The notes under the pieces were generated by a model. It worked only from the letters and a program-made list of their open reading frames with translations, was not told the origin of the DNA and made no database searches. A stretch of 54,516 bases of DNA from Armatimonadia bacterium (GTDB lineage Bacteria; Armatimonadota; Zipacnadia; Zipacnadales; JABUFB01): assembly GCA_039679385.1 (NCBI GenBank), contig JBDKVB010000036.1, forward strand, positions 1 to 54,516, in the 5' to 3' direction. The position numbers were made by a program, and so were the translations under genes. This document shows positions 7,876 through 17,042 of the stretch, piece after piece (within the stretch, counting starts at the first letter, position 1; each line of letters begins with the position of its first letter).

Positions 7876-9528
7876 ATGGACCGCCGAGGCTTTGTGAAGG
7901 GTCTGGTAGGGGCATCTCTTGCGGTGGCCACGGAAGCCGCCGAGATGCCTGCCGGTCGCACCGATTCCAGGAGGACGCTCATGCCCGAGAAACGCCCGAA
8001 CATCCTGATCTTCATGACTGACCAGCAGAACGGGGCGACGGTGCTCCCGGAGCACCCCTGCAAGACCCCGCATCTGGATCGTTTTGCGCAGGAGAGCGTG
8101 ACCTTCACGCAACTGCACTGCCCGACGGCTCACTGCTGTCCGTCGCGGGCAAGCCTGATGACGGGGCTCTATCCCAGCAAGCACGGTGTGTTCAACAACG
8201 TCGAGACCACGACGGCCATCCACGGGGGACTGAACCCGGGGCTGACGCTGTGGGGTGAGGAGTTGCGCGACGCGGGTTACAAGATGGCCTACTCGGGGAA
8301 GTGGCATGTGTCGCGCGAGGAGGGCCCTGAAGACCGTGGCTGGGAGAGCCTGAACGGGCCCTTCCCCAAGGGCAAACCGGACGCGCGTCTGCAGCCCCAG
8401 ATGTGGCAGGGCGCCAGGCAACAGCTTGCAGCTCCGGAAGCACGTCAGCGGGGCTGTGTGCTGCGGCCCGGCTGGGGAAACGTGCGGCTGTATGGTGAGA
8501 TGGCGCCGAAGGGTGATGACCGCTATGCCGGTCACGGGGATACCCGCATTGTCGCACGCGGTCTGGAGGCGCTGAAGGGCTTGGCCGGCGGCGAAGATCC
8601 CTGGTGCCTGTACCTGGGTGTGAACGGCCCCCATGACTGCTACGTGATCCCCGAGTACTTCGCGAGGATGTACGATCCGGCGCAGGTTGAGCTCCCGCCG
8701 AGTTTCCGCGACGACCTCCTGGATAAGCCGCGCATCTACCAGCGGATGCGGTACCAGCACTGGGCCCAGCTAAGTGACGACGAGATTCGCGAGGCCATCG
8801 CCCACTACTGGGGCTACTGCACGATGGAGGACATGCTCTTCGGCGAGGTCCTGCAGTCCCTGGAGGCCACGGGGCAGGCGGACAACACGGTCGTCCTGTA
8901 TATGTCCGACCACGGAGACTACTGTGGCGCTCACGGGCTGTGGGCGAAGGGCGTCCCTGCCTTCTCAGAGGCCTACCATGTGCCGCTGATGGTGCGCTGG
9001 CCAGGGCGAATAGCGGAGCCGGGAAGTCGGGTCGACGAGTTTATCTCGATGACCGACTTCCGGCCGACCTTCCTCGAACTGGCGGGAGCCCAGGCACGGT
9101 CCGAGCACTCCGGCCAGAGCTTCGTACCCTTCCTGCGTGGGGAGCGACCGGCAGACTGGCGCGATGCCTGGTTCACCCAGTTCAACGGGGTGGAGCTGTA
9201 CTACTCGCAGCGGACCGTGACCACCAAGAACTGGCGCTACGTGTACAATGGCTTCGACTTCGATGAGATGTATGACCTGCAGCAGGATCCGGAGATGATG
9301 CGCAACCTGGTCTTCCCGGACCTCGGCGCCAGACCCGCTTCAACGCACACTCAGGGCCTTGTGGGGCCGGAGGGAGTGCCCTGGCCGCCGCTCTCGCCCG
9401 AGTTGGAGGCAGCGCGACGAGACCTGCTGACCCGCCTGTGGGGCTTCGCCCGCGAGCAGGAGGACATCATCTTCAATCCGTACCTTACGGTGGCTCAGGC
9501 GCCGCTCGGCCCGGGGCTTGTGATGTAG
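7876..9528 (+). CDS. Tat-exported type I sulfatase
   Basis: 550 residues from ATG 7876. An upstream GTG at 7861 is possible, but GGGGACGAGG lies just before 7876 and the twin-arginine signal DRRGFVKG begins at that ATG. The mature protein shows sulfatase hallmarks: PNILIFMTDQQ with the metal Asp, and C87-C-P-S-R91, the CxPSR motif whose cysteine is oxidised to formylglycine, followed by ASLMTGLYPSKHG. Later, MSDHGDYCGAHG holds more metal ligands. It should remove sulfate esters from glycans outside the cytoplasm. No formylglycine-generating or anSME enzyme is in this window, so maturation depends on a gene elsewhere. It is the last gene of the forward carbohydrate locus and ends before a bidirectional terminator. 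Confidence 0.9.
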   Translation: MDRRGFVKGLVGASLAVATEAAEMPAGRTDSRRTLMPEKRPNILIFMTDQQNGATVLPEHPCKTPHLDRFAQESVTFTQLHCPTAHCCPSRASLMTGLYPSKHGVFNNVETTTAIHGGLNPGLTLWGEELRDAGYKMAYSGKWHVSREEGPEDRGWESLNGPFPKGKPDARLQPQMWQGARQQLAAPEARQRGCVLRPGWGNVRLYGEMAPKGDDRYAGHGDTRIVARGLEALKGLAGGEDPWCLYLGVNGPHDCYVIPEYFARMYDPAQVELPPSFRDDLLDKPRIYQRMRYQHWAQLSDDEIREAIAHYWGYCTMEDMLFGEVLQSLEATGQADNTVVLYMSDHGDYCGAHGLWAKGVPAFSEAYHVPLMVRWPGRIAEPGSRVDEFISMTDFRPTFLELAGAQARSEHSGQSFVPFLRGERPADWRDAWFTQFNGVELYYSQRTVTTKNWRYVYNGFDFDEMYDLQQDPEMMRNLVFPDLGARPASTHTQGLVGPEGVPWPPLSPELEAARRDLLTRLWGFAREQEDIIFNPYLTVAQAPLGPGLVM

Positions 9529-9558
9529 GGGAAAGGGAACCGAGGACTGTAACGAATA

Positions 9559-9591
9559 GGGGCCGGACGGTTCGCGTGACCGTCCGGCCCC
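9559..9591. terminator. Bidirectional terminator between convergent genes
   Basis: GGGGCCGGACGGT (9559-9571) pairs perfectly with ACCGTCCGGCCCC (9579-9591): a 13-bp GC-rich stem with a 7-nt loop. It sits between the sulfatase (ends 9528, plus) and the small secreted protein gene (ends 9632, minus), so it can stop transcription from both sides. The T-run is short (TTCGT). Confidence 0.8.
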
Positions 9592-9631
9592 TTCGTATCA
9601 TCTCAACAGTCTTCGCGGCCCTCGGTGAGGC

Positions 9632-10066
9632 CTAGTAACCGAGGCGGAAGTCGATGGCGCCCTCGGCGATTAGCTGGCCGTCCTCATCATAGGTGGCCCA
9701 GGTGGCGGTCTTTACGCCACCGGCCTTGAACCACAGGCCATAGCGTCCCGAGTCCCACAAGATGTCGCCATAGCCGTCCTGAGGTGCCACCCACGTCACC
9801 GTTGGGCCTGCGATAGTGGCCGTCCACGGTGCCATGGTCTCCTGATCGCCGGCAGCGGAGGGTGCGCCTTTGGGGAGCGTCAACCGGAAGGAGTGGATGG
9901 CGCGCTGGTCCTCGTCAACGACGCCGTCGCGCCTGACATGATTGGCACCGACATACAGCATGACCTTCCCCTTCTCTTTCCAGGACTCCACGGTCTCGGC
10001 ACTAGCTACGACACAGACGAAGCTGATCAACAGCCCTGCAACGATCCACGTCAGATGGCGGCGCAT
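9632..10066 (-). CDS. Small secreted protein of unknown function
   Basis: 144 residues with a clear signal peptide ending in the VASA-ET region (MRRHLTWIVAGLLISFVCVVASA). AAAGGAG lies about 10 nt ahead of the start. The mature part, about 120 residues, is rich in beta-strand patterns and Trp/Tyr/Gly (TVTWVAPQDGYGDILWDSGRYGLWFKAGG), suggesting a single beta-sandwich domain. I do not recognise the family. The gene stands alone between the terminator at 9559 and an approximately 215-nt AT-richer stretch that separates it from the GH42 gene. It could be a periplasmic binding or inhibitor-like protein, but nothing in the sequence decides this. Confidence 0.65.
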   Translation of the reverse strand: MRRHLTWIVAGLLISFVCVVASAETVESWKEKGKVMLYVGANHVRRDGVVDEDQRAIHSFRLTLPKGAPSAAGDQETMAPWTATIAGPTVTWVAPQDGYGDILWDSGRYGLWFKAGGVKTATWATYDEDGQLIAEGAIDFRLGY

Positions 10067-10280
10067 CAGAAGGCGGCTCCTTTCTGGCGACGGGCTGCAG
10101 AGTTTACTCGGCCTCGCGTAACATTAACTTGATCAGACCGAGAGCGAGTACAGAGTGAATCTTGATATAATCGAACAAACGCTCAAGTATTGTCGCCAAA
10201 GCGGCCCGCCATGTCAAGCCCCTCTTGTTACATCCATGCACCGTCTCGCCAACGCCGGTGTGTCTCCCCAGTACCCCGCC

Positions 10281-12467
10281 CTAACGCAGCAGCAGAACCC
10301 GGCTCTCGTAGGGGCCGAAGTGCAGCGGCAGAGCGCCTCCCTTTGCACCCTTCAGCGTCCCTCCGGCGATCAGGTCCTGGGCCTCACTGAAGCTGGCCCC
10401 GAGGCACTTGATCTCGCCGCTTCGCTCCGCATCTGCTGTGTTGATGGCGATCAGCACGTGGCGGCCATCCGCTGTGGAAAGCAGGCTCGCACGGATGTCC
10501 GCCGGCGTGAGCAGCGTGGACTCGACCCCTGCCTCACCGGCGATGGCCAGTACAATCTCACCCGCCTGGTTGGCAACGGTCCCCGTGCCCTGACGGGTGA
10601 AATCGTCCCCGACGCCCTGCCGCGTGGAGTAGGCCAGACCCAGGTTGAGCCCCGAGATCACTGCCCGTCCGTCACCGTAGCGGTTCGCCACCAGGGCCGC
10701 AGTCCCATCGGCGTAGGTCCCGAGGACCTGTGCACCCTCACAGGGCTCGAACCACTCGCGGAAGTGGCTGCCTGTGACCTCGGAGGAGCACTCGCCACTG
10801 CGGATCTCGACGGCCTGCTTGCGAGCGGAGGTCACGTCGATCTCGTGGCACCCGAAGACCTCGTCGAAACCGTCACCAGGCACCTCGCGAGCCAGAGACA
10901 GGTCGTGGTTGAAGGCGCACAGATACGGATCGGACAGCAAGGTTCCGCCCTGTCGCACGTAGTCCATAAGCGGCTTCCTTACCTCCTGCGCCAGGGCCGC
11001 CGGGTTCGGAAGGATGATCACCTTGTACCGAGCCAGCAGGTCCGCGTCGACGTACTCCTCATGGATCACGTCCACAGGGAGGTTGGCATCCCAGAAAGCC
11101 CGGTAGTAGCCGCTGAGTGAGTCGACGCTGAGCTGGCAGTTCCGATGGTTGGCCCAGTCGGTCATGAAGGTGCGGTAGCTGAAGAGCAGAGCCACGGGTG
11201 CCGGCGCGGTCTGAGCCAGCGGGAACAGGTCACCGTGTGAGTTGAGGACCCGGCCGACAACAGATACTGCCTCCAGGAGCTCGGTCGAGTTGCCGGCGTA
11301 GTCGGTGAGGCCGAAGGCGCCGATCTCCGATCCGTGCGCCTCCTTGCGGAACTGCCAGAACAGCAGGCCCTTAGCACCGTGGCGGATCGACTCCCAGCAG
11401 AACATGGCCTCGACCTCGGGCCGAATCCGCCCACCACGATCCAGGCCGCTCCCATAGTCTCCGGCGCCCAGCTCGGACTGCCAGAACTCCTTGCCCTGTG
11501 CTGCATTGCGGGTGGCGTCGGTCCCGAGACCGACGTTCATGGTCTGTCCCGGGGAGGAAGGGAAGGCGCTGTAGCCCCACTTGTCCACGGGCGCTGCGTT
11601 CTTCCAGTCATCGAAGGCCATGGCGCCCAGTTGCGGGCAAGTCACGCAGCCGCCGCCCCAGGAATGGGCGATCACGGGAGCCGAGGAATGGGGGCGGATC
11701 AGCCGGGCACGGCGATCGACAAGCGCTGCGATGTTCTCGGCGGTGAAGGTCCGCCAGTCGACCCAGTCGGCGTAACCGAAGACCCAGGTGGGTGGACGCA
11801 CGTCATCCCAGCCGGACACGCGGCGTCCCCAGGCCTGCTCCAGGGCATCGAGCGAACCGTAGCGCTTCGCGAGCCAGTCCTGGAAGGCAGCGCGAGTGGC
11901 TGGGCAGTAGCAGAAGGGCCCTGGAGGGTTCTGGGCCAGGTCGACCCACATGTGGGGTTCGTTGATGGGCTCCCAGAAAGCCAGGGCGGGATGATCGGCC
12001 ACGTGGGCTGCGACGCCCTCGATGAAGGAGGCTTCGAGCTGCTGGACTTCCGCATGGTCGGGACAGAGCCCTGGCCAGCCACCGGACGGCGTGTTGGCAC
12101 GCTGCGAGGACTCGAAGGGCAGGCCGCGCATGTCCACATACCAGTACTGCGGGTACTCGCGGATCGCCCACTCGGGGCAGCCGTAGAGGTGGAGCAGGAA
12201 GCCCACTCGCAACTCGTTGCGGAGGGCGGTCTCCAGGAACTCGTCGAGGTAGTCGAAGTCGATCTCGCCCTGCCGGGGCTCAATCACTCCCCAGACCAGC
12301 CAGGCGCGGATCGTGTTGAAGCCGGCCTCGTGCATGGTGGCCATGTCCCGCGCCCAGTCGGAGCGGGCGGGAGTCATGCCGCGCAGGTACTGGGAGCCGA
12401 AGACAAAAGTGGGATCGGGCAGTCGGGTCGGTCGGCCCGGCCCGGAGGGAAGGTCTGCAGGGGTCAT
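10281..12467 (-). CDS. Beta-galactosidase, glycoside hydrolase family 42
   Basis: 728 residues from ATG 12467. The same frame stays open much further upstream to 13979, but that part is antisense to the yifB gene and is not protein-like. The catalytic barrel shows the acid/base Glu170 (WEPINEPHM) and nucleophile Glu332 (FWQSELGAG), plus the Cys pair CYCPATRAAFQDWL that corresponds to the metal-binding cysteines of many GH42 enzymes. The middle (about 430-640) matches the trimerisation domain with a glutamine-amidotransferase-like fold, followed by a short beta-sandwich to the C-terminus. There is no signal peptide, so it acts in the cytoplasm on beta-galactosides or similar small glycans. Length is slightly above the usual 650-690. 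Confidence 0.88.
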   Translation of the reverse strand: MTPADLPSGPGRPTRLPDPTFVFGSQYLRGMTPARSDWARDMATMHEAGFNTIRAWLVWGVIEPRQGEIDFDYLDEFLETALRNELRVGFLLHLYGCPEWAIREYPQYWYVDMRGLPFESSQRANTPSGGWPGLCPDHAEVQQLEASFIEGVAAHVADHPALAFWEPINEPHMWVDLAQNPPGPFCYCPATRAAFQDWLAKRYGSLDALEQAWGRRVSGWDDVRPPTWVFGYADWVDWRTFTAENIAALVDRRARLIRPHSSAPVIAHSWGGGCVTCPQLGAMAFDDWKNAAPVDKWGYSAFPSSPGQTMNVGLGTDATRNAAQGKEFWQSELGAGDYGSGLDRGGRIRPEVEAMFCWESIRHGAKGLLFWQFRKEAHGSEIGAFGLTDYAGNSTELLEAVSVVGRVLNSHGDLFPLAQTAPAPVALLFSYRTFMTDWANHRNCQLSVDSLSGYYRAFWDANLPVDVIHEEYVDADLLARYKVIILPNPAALAQEVRKPLMDYVRQGGTLLSDPYLCAFNHDLSLAREVPGDGFDEVFGCHEIDVTSARKQAVEIRSGECSSEVTGSHFREWFEPCEGAQVLGTYADGTAALVANRYGDGRAVISGLNLGLAYSTRQGVGDDFTRQGTGTVANQAGEIVLAIAGEAGVESTLLTPADIRASLLSTADGRHVLIAINTADAERSGEIKCLGASFSEAQDLIAGGTLKGAKGGALPLHFGPYESRVLLLR

Positions 12468-12548
12468 GGGCGATAGCGCCTCACTTTGTGGTGATCTGGG
12501 TTTGCTGCGGCGGGCGCCCGGCATCTCACAGACCGCCGGACATGGGCT

Positions 12549-12554
12549 AGTATA
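12549..12554 (-). promoter_or_regulatory. Possible -10 element for the GH42 gene
   Basis: The minus strand reads TATACT here, five of six matches to the sigma-70 -10 box, in the divergent interval between the GH42 gene and yifB. The corresponding -35 region is poor, so this is a weak call. Transcription from it would give an 75-80-nt leader for the GH42 gene. Confidence 0.25.
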
Positions 12555-12677
12555 CGAAAGGCTGTGTGCTTTTGGAAGTGACCGGGGGCGAGAAGGAGGT
12601 CGCGTCACTCGGCAGGCAGGTATTGGAGCTTGTGTAGGGAAACCTCCACCATTCTTACCCGGGGGGAATATGAGTTC

Positions 12678-14210
12678 ATGCTTGCCAGAGTTCACTCCTC
12701 TGCCATACTCGGTATTGAGGCGTATCCTGTCGAAGTGGAAGTTGACATCACGCGTGGAATGCGCAAGTTCGACATTGTCGGTCTGCCCGACCCGGCAGTC
12801 CGTGAGAGTCGCGAGCGGGTGCAGGCGGCGATCAACAACTCGGGGTTCGAGTTCCCGACCGATCAGATCGTGGTGAACCTCGCCCCGGCCGACGTGAAGA
12901 AGGCCGGACCAGCCTTCGACCTTCCCATCGCCTTTGGTATCCTGGTGGCCAGTGGACAGGTGAGCGCCGACGACCTCGACAAGGTCGTCATGATCGGCGA
13001 GCTGTCTCTGGACGGGCTCCTGCGTCCCGTGAGTGGTGCGCTTCCAGTGTCTCTCGGGGCGCGCAAATGGGGGAGCCACTGCCTGGTGGTCCCGCCCGAC
13101 AATGGCAAAGAGGCCGCTGTTGTCGAGGACTTCGAGGTCTACACGGCCGACAACCTGTACGATTGCGTGTCCTTGGTGGAGCAGGGCTTCATGGCTGACC
13201 CGGTGGAGGTGACGCCGGAGGAACTGGAGCCTGCCACGGCGCCCTATGCGATGGACTTCGCCGACGTGCGCGGTCAGGAGCACGTGAAGCGGGCCCTGGA
13301 GATTGCAGCCGCCGGTGGCCACAATGTGCTGATGATTGGGCCCCCGGGATCGGGCAAGACGATGCTGGCCCGACGGGTTCCCAGCATTCTGCCGCCGATG
13401 GCCCTGCCGGAAGCGCTCGAAGTGACCAAGCTGTACTCGATCGCCGGACTGCTGCCCAAGAAGACGGCGCTGCTGCACGAGCGACCGTACCGGCACCCGC
13501 ACCATACCGTGAGCACCGCCGGTCTGGTTGGTGGCGGGTCGATTCCGCAGCCTGGTGAGATCAGTCTGGCACACAACGGTGTGCTCTTTCTCGATGAGCT
13601 GCCGGAGTTTACCTCGGCGGCGCTGGAGGTCTTGCGGCAGCCGCTGGAGGATGGGGAAGTGACCATCGCGAGGGCCCAGATGGCTCTGACCTTCCCGGCG
13701 AACTTCCAGCTTGTCGCGGCCATGAACCCCTGCCCGTGCGGGTTCTTCGGCGACCCGATGAAGCCCTGCACTTGTGCGCCGTCGGCTGTCGGGAAGTACC
13801 AGAAGCGGCTCAGCGGACCGCTCCTCGACCGCATCGACATCCATATGGAGGTACCCCGGCTGACGCCCGACGAGCTGATGGTCCGGCAGCCGGGAGAGCC
13901 TTCGGCGGCCATCCAGAAGCGAGTGGTCGAGGCACGCCGGCGGCAGTGCGAACGGCTGGCCGGAACGCCCTTCCGACACAACGCCGACATGTCCAGCAAG
14001 GCGGTGGAAGACTTCTGCCCGCTACCGGAGGACTGCAGGTCGCTGCTGCGCGCAGCCATCGACCAGTTCGGGCTCTCGGCCCGGGCCCATGACCGGATCA
14101 TCAAGCTTGCACGAACCATTGCCGACCTGGAAGGCGCCGAGGGAATTCAGGTGCCACACTTGGCCGAGGCCGTCCAGTACCGGAGCCTCGACCGCAAGCT
14201 GTGGGGCTAG
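12678..14210 (+). CDS. comM: YifB/ComM-family Mg-chelatase-like AAA+ ATPase
   Basis: 510 residues. The start at 12678 gives MLARVHSSAILGIEAYPVEVEVDI, the almost invariant N-terminus of the family; an in-frame ATG at 12630 would add 16 unrelated residues. Domains: N-terminal ChlI/Lon-S16-like domain (about 1-170), AAA+ core with Walker A GPPGSGKT at 221-228 and Walker B GVLFLDELPEF, a CPCGFFGD cysteine loop, and the C-terminal Mg-chelatase lid. In studied bacteria ComM is a hexameric helicase that promotes branch migration during natural transformation. It is transcribed away from the GH42 gene. The family assignment is secure; a role in transformation in this organism is not tested. Confidence 0.93.
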   Translation: MLARVHSSAILGIEAYPVEVEVDITRGMRKFDIVGLPDPAVRESRERVQAAINNSGFEFPTDQIVVNLAPADVKKAGPAFDLPIAFGILVASGQVSADDLDKVVMIGELSLDGLLRPVSGALPVSLGARKWGSHCLVVPPDNGKEAAVVEDFEVYTADNLYDCVSLVEQGFMADPVEVTPEELEPATAPYAMDFADVRGQEHVKRALEIAAAGGHNVLMIGPPGSGKTMLARRVPSILPPMALPEALEVTKLYSIAGLLPKKTALLHERPYRHPHHTVSTAGLVGGGSIPQPGEISLAHNGVLFLDELPEFTSAALEVLRQPLEDGEVTIARAQMALTFPANFQLVAAMNPCPCGFFGDPMKPCTCAPSAVGKYQKRLSGPLLDRIDIHMEVPRLTPDELMVRQPGEPSAAIQKRVVEARRRQCERLAGTPFRHNADMSSKAVEDFCPLPEDCRSLLRAAIDQFGLSARAHDRIIKLARTIADLEGAEGIQVPHLAEAVQYRSLDRKLWG

Positions 14211-14273
14211 GCGTAAGTGCTGCGCCGGAGACCGTGACTGCCCGCCGGACTTGCCGGCTCAGGAGGACAGAGC

Positions 14274-14495
14274 ATGGAATTCGTCGGTGTGGGGATCATG
14301 CTGTTCGTGTGGCTGTTCGTCGGTCTGATCGGACTTGCGGTTACCGTCTTCTGGATACTGGCGCTGGTCGATTGCCTCACGCGGCGTTTCGAGGACCCGA
14401 TGAACCGTGTGGTGTGGGTACTCGTGATCGTGTTCCTGCACGGCCTGGGGGCGGTCATCTACTGGTTCGTCGGCCGACCCCAGGGCACTCGGTGA
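14274..14495 (+). CDS. Small membrane protein with PLDc_N domain
   Basis: 73 residues with AGGAGGA 8 nt upstream of ATG 14274, an excellent ribosome site. Two hydrophobic helices flank a short polar segment containing ALVDCLTRRFEDPMNRVVWVLVIVFLHGLGAVIYW. This matches the PLDc_N (phospholipase D-nuclease N-terminal) domain, normally the membrane anchor of cardiolipin synthases but very common as a free-standing small protein of unknown role. No phospholipase domain follows. The gene may be cotranscribed with yifB (64-nt gap). Confidence 0.8.
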   Translation: MEFVGVGIMLFVWLFVGLIGLAVTVFWILALVDCLTRRFEDPMNRVVWVLVIVFLHGLGAVIYWFVGRPQGTR

Positions 14496-14519
14496 GCGCT
14501 TGGGCGACTTGCCCTCGCC

Positions 14520-14855
14520 CTACCCCGTGCTGCCGGTATGGCGGAACATGAAGTACGCCGCGGCGATCAGGCACAGCCCGGCCCAGAGGAAGTCAGTGCG
14601 TAGCGTCTGCTTCATGTAGACCACTGAGAAGCCGGCGAAGACACACATGGTGATGACTTCCTGCAGCACCTTGAGCTGGCACAGCGAGAAGTAGCGGAAG
14701 CCGATCCGGTTCGCCGGCACCTGGAGGCAGTACTCCAGGAAGGCGACGCCCCAGCTCAGGAGGATGACGGCCAGCATCGGCTTGCTCTTGAAGTCACGCA
14801 GGTGGCCGTACCAGGCGTAGGTCATGAAGAGGTTGGAGAACACCAACAGAATCAC
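14520..14855 (-). CDS. DUF486 family small membrane protein (DMT superfamily)
   Basis: 111 residues starting with GTG at 14855 and having four hydrophobic helices. The N-terminus VILLVFSNLFMTYAWYGHL and the segment SWGVAFLEYCLQVPANRIG...QLKVLQEVITMCVFAGFSVVYM are highly characteristic of DUF486, a compact member of the drug/metabolite transporter superfamily. The substrate is unknown for the family. It overlaps nothing and converges on the PLDc_N gene. Confidence 0.88.
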   Translation of the reverse strand: MILLVFSNLFMTYAWYGHLRDFKSKPMLAVILLSWGVAFLEYCLQVPANRIGFRYFSLCQLKVLQEVITMCVFAGFSVVYMKQTLRTDFLWAGLCLIAAAYFMFRHTGSTG

Positions 14856-14908
14856 GGGGGCAAAACGGGAAATCGCAGGTCACTTCCTTCGCCACAGACT
14901 GAGGGGAA

Positions 14909-14916
14909 AGTATACT
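14909..14916. promoter_or_regulatory. Palindromic AGTATACT, possible shared -10 region
   Basis: AGTATACT at 14909-14916 is its own reverse complement, so TATACT can be read as a -10 box on either strand. It lies between the divergent DUF486 gene (start 14855) and the nucleotidyltransferase gene (start 14967), about 50 nt from each start. The -35 regions are poor matches on both strands. Confidence 0.3.
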
Positions 14917-14966
14917 GCTGTGCGGGGCCGCTGAGAACCCCGGGGGACAATCTGGAAGGTGGCGGC

Positions 14967-15812
14967 ATGACCGACGCCGTGGTTCTTGCCGGAGGGACGA
15001 TCCCGGATCGAGAAGCGAGCTTCCGTGAGGCAGTGGGAGTTCCCTGCAAGAGCCTGATCCCGCTCTGCGGCCGCATAATGGTCAGCTACCTGGTGGACGC
15101 TCTCAAGGCGGCACAGGGAGTTGATCGGGTAGCGGTCGTCGGACCGGAGAGCCTGCAGGGCCATCCTGACTGCCATGCCGCCGACCTGATTCTGCCGGAG
15201 TCAGAGGGACGTAGCGAGAACCTGTTCCTGGGGGTCGACGCCTTCCCGGAGGCTGACCGGGTGGTGATGATGACCTCCGACACGCCGCTGGTGACGGCCG
15301 AGATGATCGACGATGCGCTGGCCGCCTTTGGCCCCGAGGTCGATCTCGGCTATGTGCTGGTGGCGGCTGACACCGTGTTGACCCGGTTCGCCGACCGTCC
15401 TGCGCCGCCGCCTGACGACCGGGGACGGCGGATGCCCAACTGGGTGACCCTGGGCCTGCGCGACGGACGGTTCACGGGGACCTCCTTCCTGGTCATCAAG
15501 CCGGCCGCGGCCCAGAAGCTGCGGGGCTTCATCAAGGGCGTCTTCGACAACCGAGAACTGGGCAATGTGGTACGGGTGCTTCGCCCGGTCTTCGGTCTGT
15601 GCTTCCTGCTCAAGGTCGCGCTCGTGCTCAAGTGCCCGCGGGCGAGTGGGCTGGTTGGAGTAGCCGATGTCGAGAACCGGCTGAGCAGGGGACTTGGCCT
15701 TGTGTGTCGCAGTTACGTCAGTCCCTACGCCGAGATGGCCTTCGACGTGGACCATCTCACTGACGTACTCCTTGCTGAGGAGGTCCTGAGAGCCCGGGAG
15801 TTGGGCGTCTGA
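14967..15812 (+). CDS. Nucleotidyltransferase, MobA-like NTP-transferase fold
   Basis: 281 residues from ATG 14967 with GGAAGG 8-9 nt upstream; longer frames reaching 14802 would cross the divergent DUF486 gene. The N-terminus AVVLAGG is the start of the nucleotide-binding loop (LAGGxxxR-type), followed by KSLIPLCGRIMVSYLVDAL, typical of MobA/GlmU/IspD-like transferases, and a metal-binding Asp in MMTSDTPLV. The canonical arginine of the loop is replaced by TIPDREA. It should transfer a nucleotide to a phosphorylated sugar, alcohol or cofactor, but the specific substrate is not evident: neighbours are unrelated. Confidence 0.75.
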   Translation: MTDAVVLAGGTIPDREASFREAVGVPCKSLIPLCGRIMVSYLVDALKAAQGVDRVAVVGPESLQGHPDCHAADLILPESEGRSENLFLGVDAFPEADRVVMMTSDTPLVTAEMIDDALAAFGPEVDLGYVLVAADTVLTRFADRPAPPPDDRGRRMPNWVTLGLRDGRFTGTSFLVIKPAAAQKLRGFIKGVFDNRELGNVVRVLRPVFGLCFLLKVALVLKCPRASGLVGVADVENRLSRGLGLVCRSYVSPYAEMAFDVDHLTDVLLAEEVLRARELGV

Positions 15813-15893
15813 GCTGGCGCCCCAGGCGTTGTCCAAGCATGGCAGCCTCCGGTAGGCTTCGCCAGTTTTCCCCGACATGAAGGAGCATCGCAA

Positions 15894-17012
15894 GTGGAAT
15901 TCAACGAGATCAAGTTCCAGGATGCAGCAACGAAGGCGTACCTTGGCAGCCCCAGTATCCTACGGCTGGCGGACGGAGCGCTCGTGGCCACCCACGACTA
16001 CTTCGGAGCCGGCGCACCCAGAACGATGGAGCACGAGTGGGGACTGGCCAGCGTCTACCGCTCGGAGGACGACGGCAAGAGCTGGACCGAAGTCAACCAC
16101 ATCATGGGGTGCTTCTGGGGGAGTCTCTTCGAGCACCGTGGCGCGATCTACCTGCTAAGCGTCTCACAGGAGTACGGTTCGCTGGTGATCAGGCGCAGCG
16201 ACGACCGCGGTGATAGCTGGACGCATCCGCGAGACAGCCACACCGGCCTGCTCTTCGCCGGGGGCCCGTACCGCAGCGACCCGAACTACCACACCTCGCC
16301 GGTGCCTATGCTGTGCTCGGGCGGCCGGATCTACCGTGGCTTTGAGGACTGCTGGGGAGCCCGCTGGCCCCAGGGGTTCCACTCGCTGGTCATCTCCGTC
16401 GACGAGGACGCAGACCTGCTCGAGGCGGGGAACTGGCGGATGAGCAACAAGCTGGGCTTCGATCCTGCGTGGGCCCCGGCCTCCTGGCAGGCTCCGGCGC
16501 CGGGTTGGCTTGAGGGCAACGTTGTGGAAGCCCCCAACGGTGAGCTATGGAACCTCCTGCGGGTGAACTCGACGCCGGCTGTCGACGTGGCGGCGGTCGT
16601 CAAAGTCCATGACGAAGGGCGTCGGGTCACCTTCGACCCGGAGACGGGGTTCATCCACTTCCCCGGCGGGATGACGAAGTTCGAGATCCGCCGCGATCCG
16701 CAGACCGGGCTCTACCTCTCGCTCAGCAACAACAACACCGATCCGACGTGGGCCGCCCAGCGAAATGTGCTGTCGCTGTACGCCTCCGACGATCTGCTGC
16801 ACTGGCGGCATGTGCAGACGCTGCTCGAGGACGATCAGGACATCCCCTGGGAACAGTCGCTGCGGTTCACGGCCTTCCAGTACGTGGACTGGCAGTTCGA
16901 TGGCGATGACATCATCTACATGTCGCGCACAGCCTACAACGGCGCCCACAACTACCACGATGCAAACCGCATGACCTTCCACAAGATCGCGGGCTTCCGC
17001 AGTCTGCTCTAG
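15894..17012 (+). CDS. Sialidase-fold (BNR/Asp-box) protein
   Basis: 372 residues starting at GTG 15894, with AGGAG about 9 nt upstream. No signal peptide is visible. The protein has two clear Asp boxes, SEDDGKSW (about residue 56) and SDDRGDSW (about 104), in a six-bladed beta-propeller of the exo-alpha-sialidase superfamily. Typical sialidases also carry an arginine triad and a Tyr/Glu pair; I cannot place these with confidence, and many BNR proteins from glycan degraders act on other sugars. Together with the NanM-like protein and symporter upstream and the SGNH esterase next door, it fits use of sialic-acid-like or other acylated glycans. Confidence 0.7.
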   Translation: MEFNEIKFQDAATKAYLGSPSILRLADGALVATHDYFGAGAPRTMEHEWGLASVYRSEDDGKSWTEVNHIMGCFWGSLFEHRGAIYLLSVSQEYGSLVIRRSDDRGDSWTHPRDSHTGLLFAGGPYRSDPNYHTSPVPMLCSGGRIYRGFEDCWGARWPQGFHSLVISVDEDADLLEAGNWRMSNKLGFDPAWAPASWQAPAPGWLEGNVVEAPNGELWNLLRVNSTPAVDVAAVVKVHDEGRRVTFDPETGFIHFPGGMTKFEIRRDPQTGLYLSLSNNNTDPTWAAQRNVLSLYASDDLLHWRHVQTLLEDDQDIPWEQSLRFTAFQYVDWQFDGDDIIYMSRTAYNGAHNYHDANRMTFHKIAGFRSLL

Positions 17013-17042
17013 GACGTGTGATAGCCTCGATACGCAAAGCAG

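Noticed and set aside
12468-13979. 504-codon upstream extension of the GH42 gene
   Set aside because: It is antisense to yifB, whose motifs are unmistakable. The GH42 family begins at ATG 12467.
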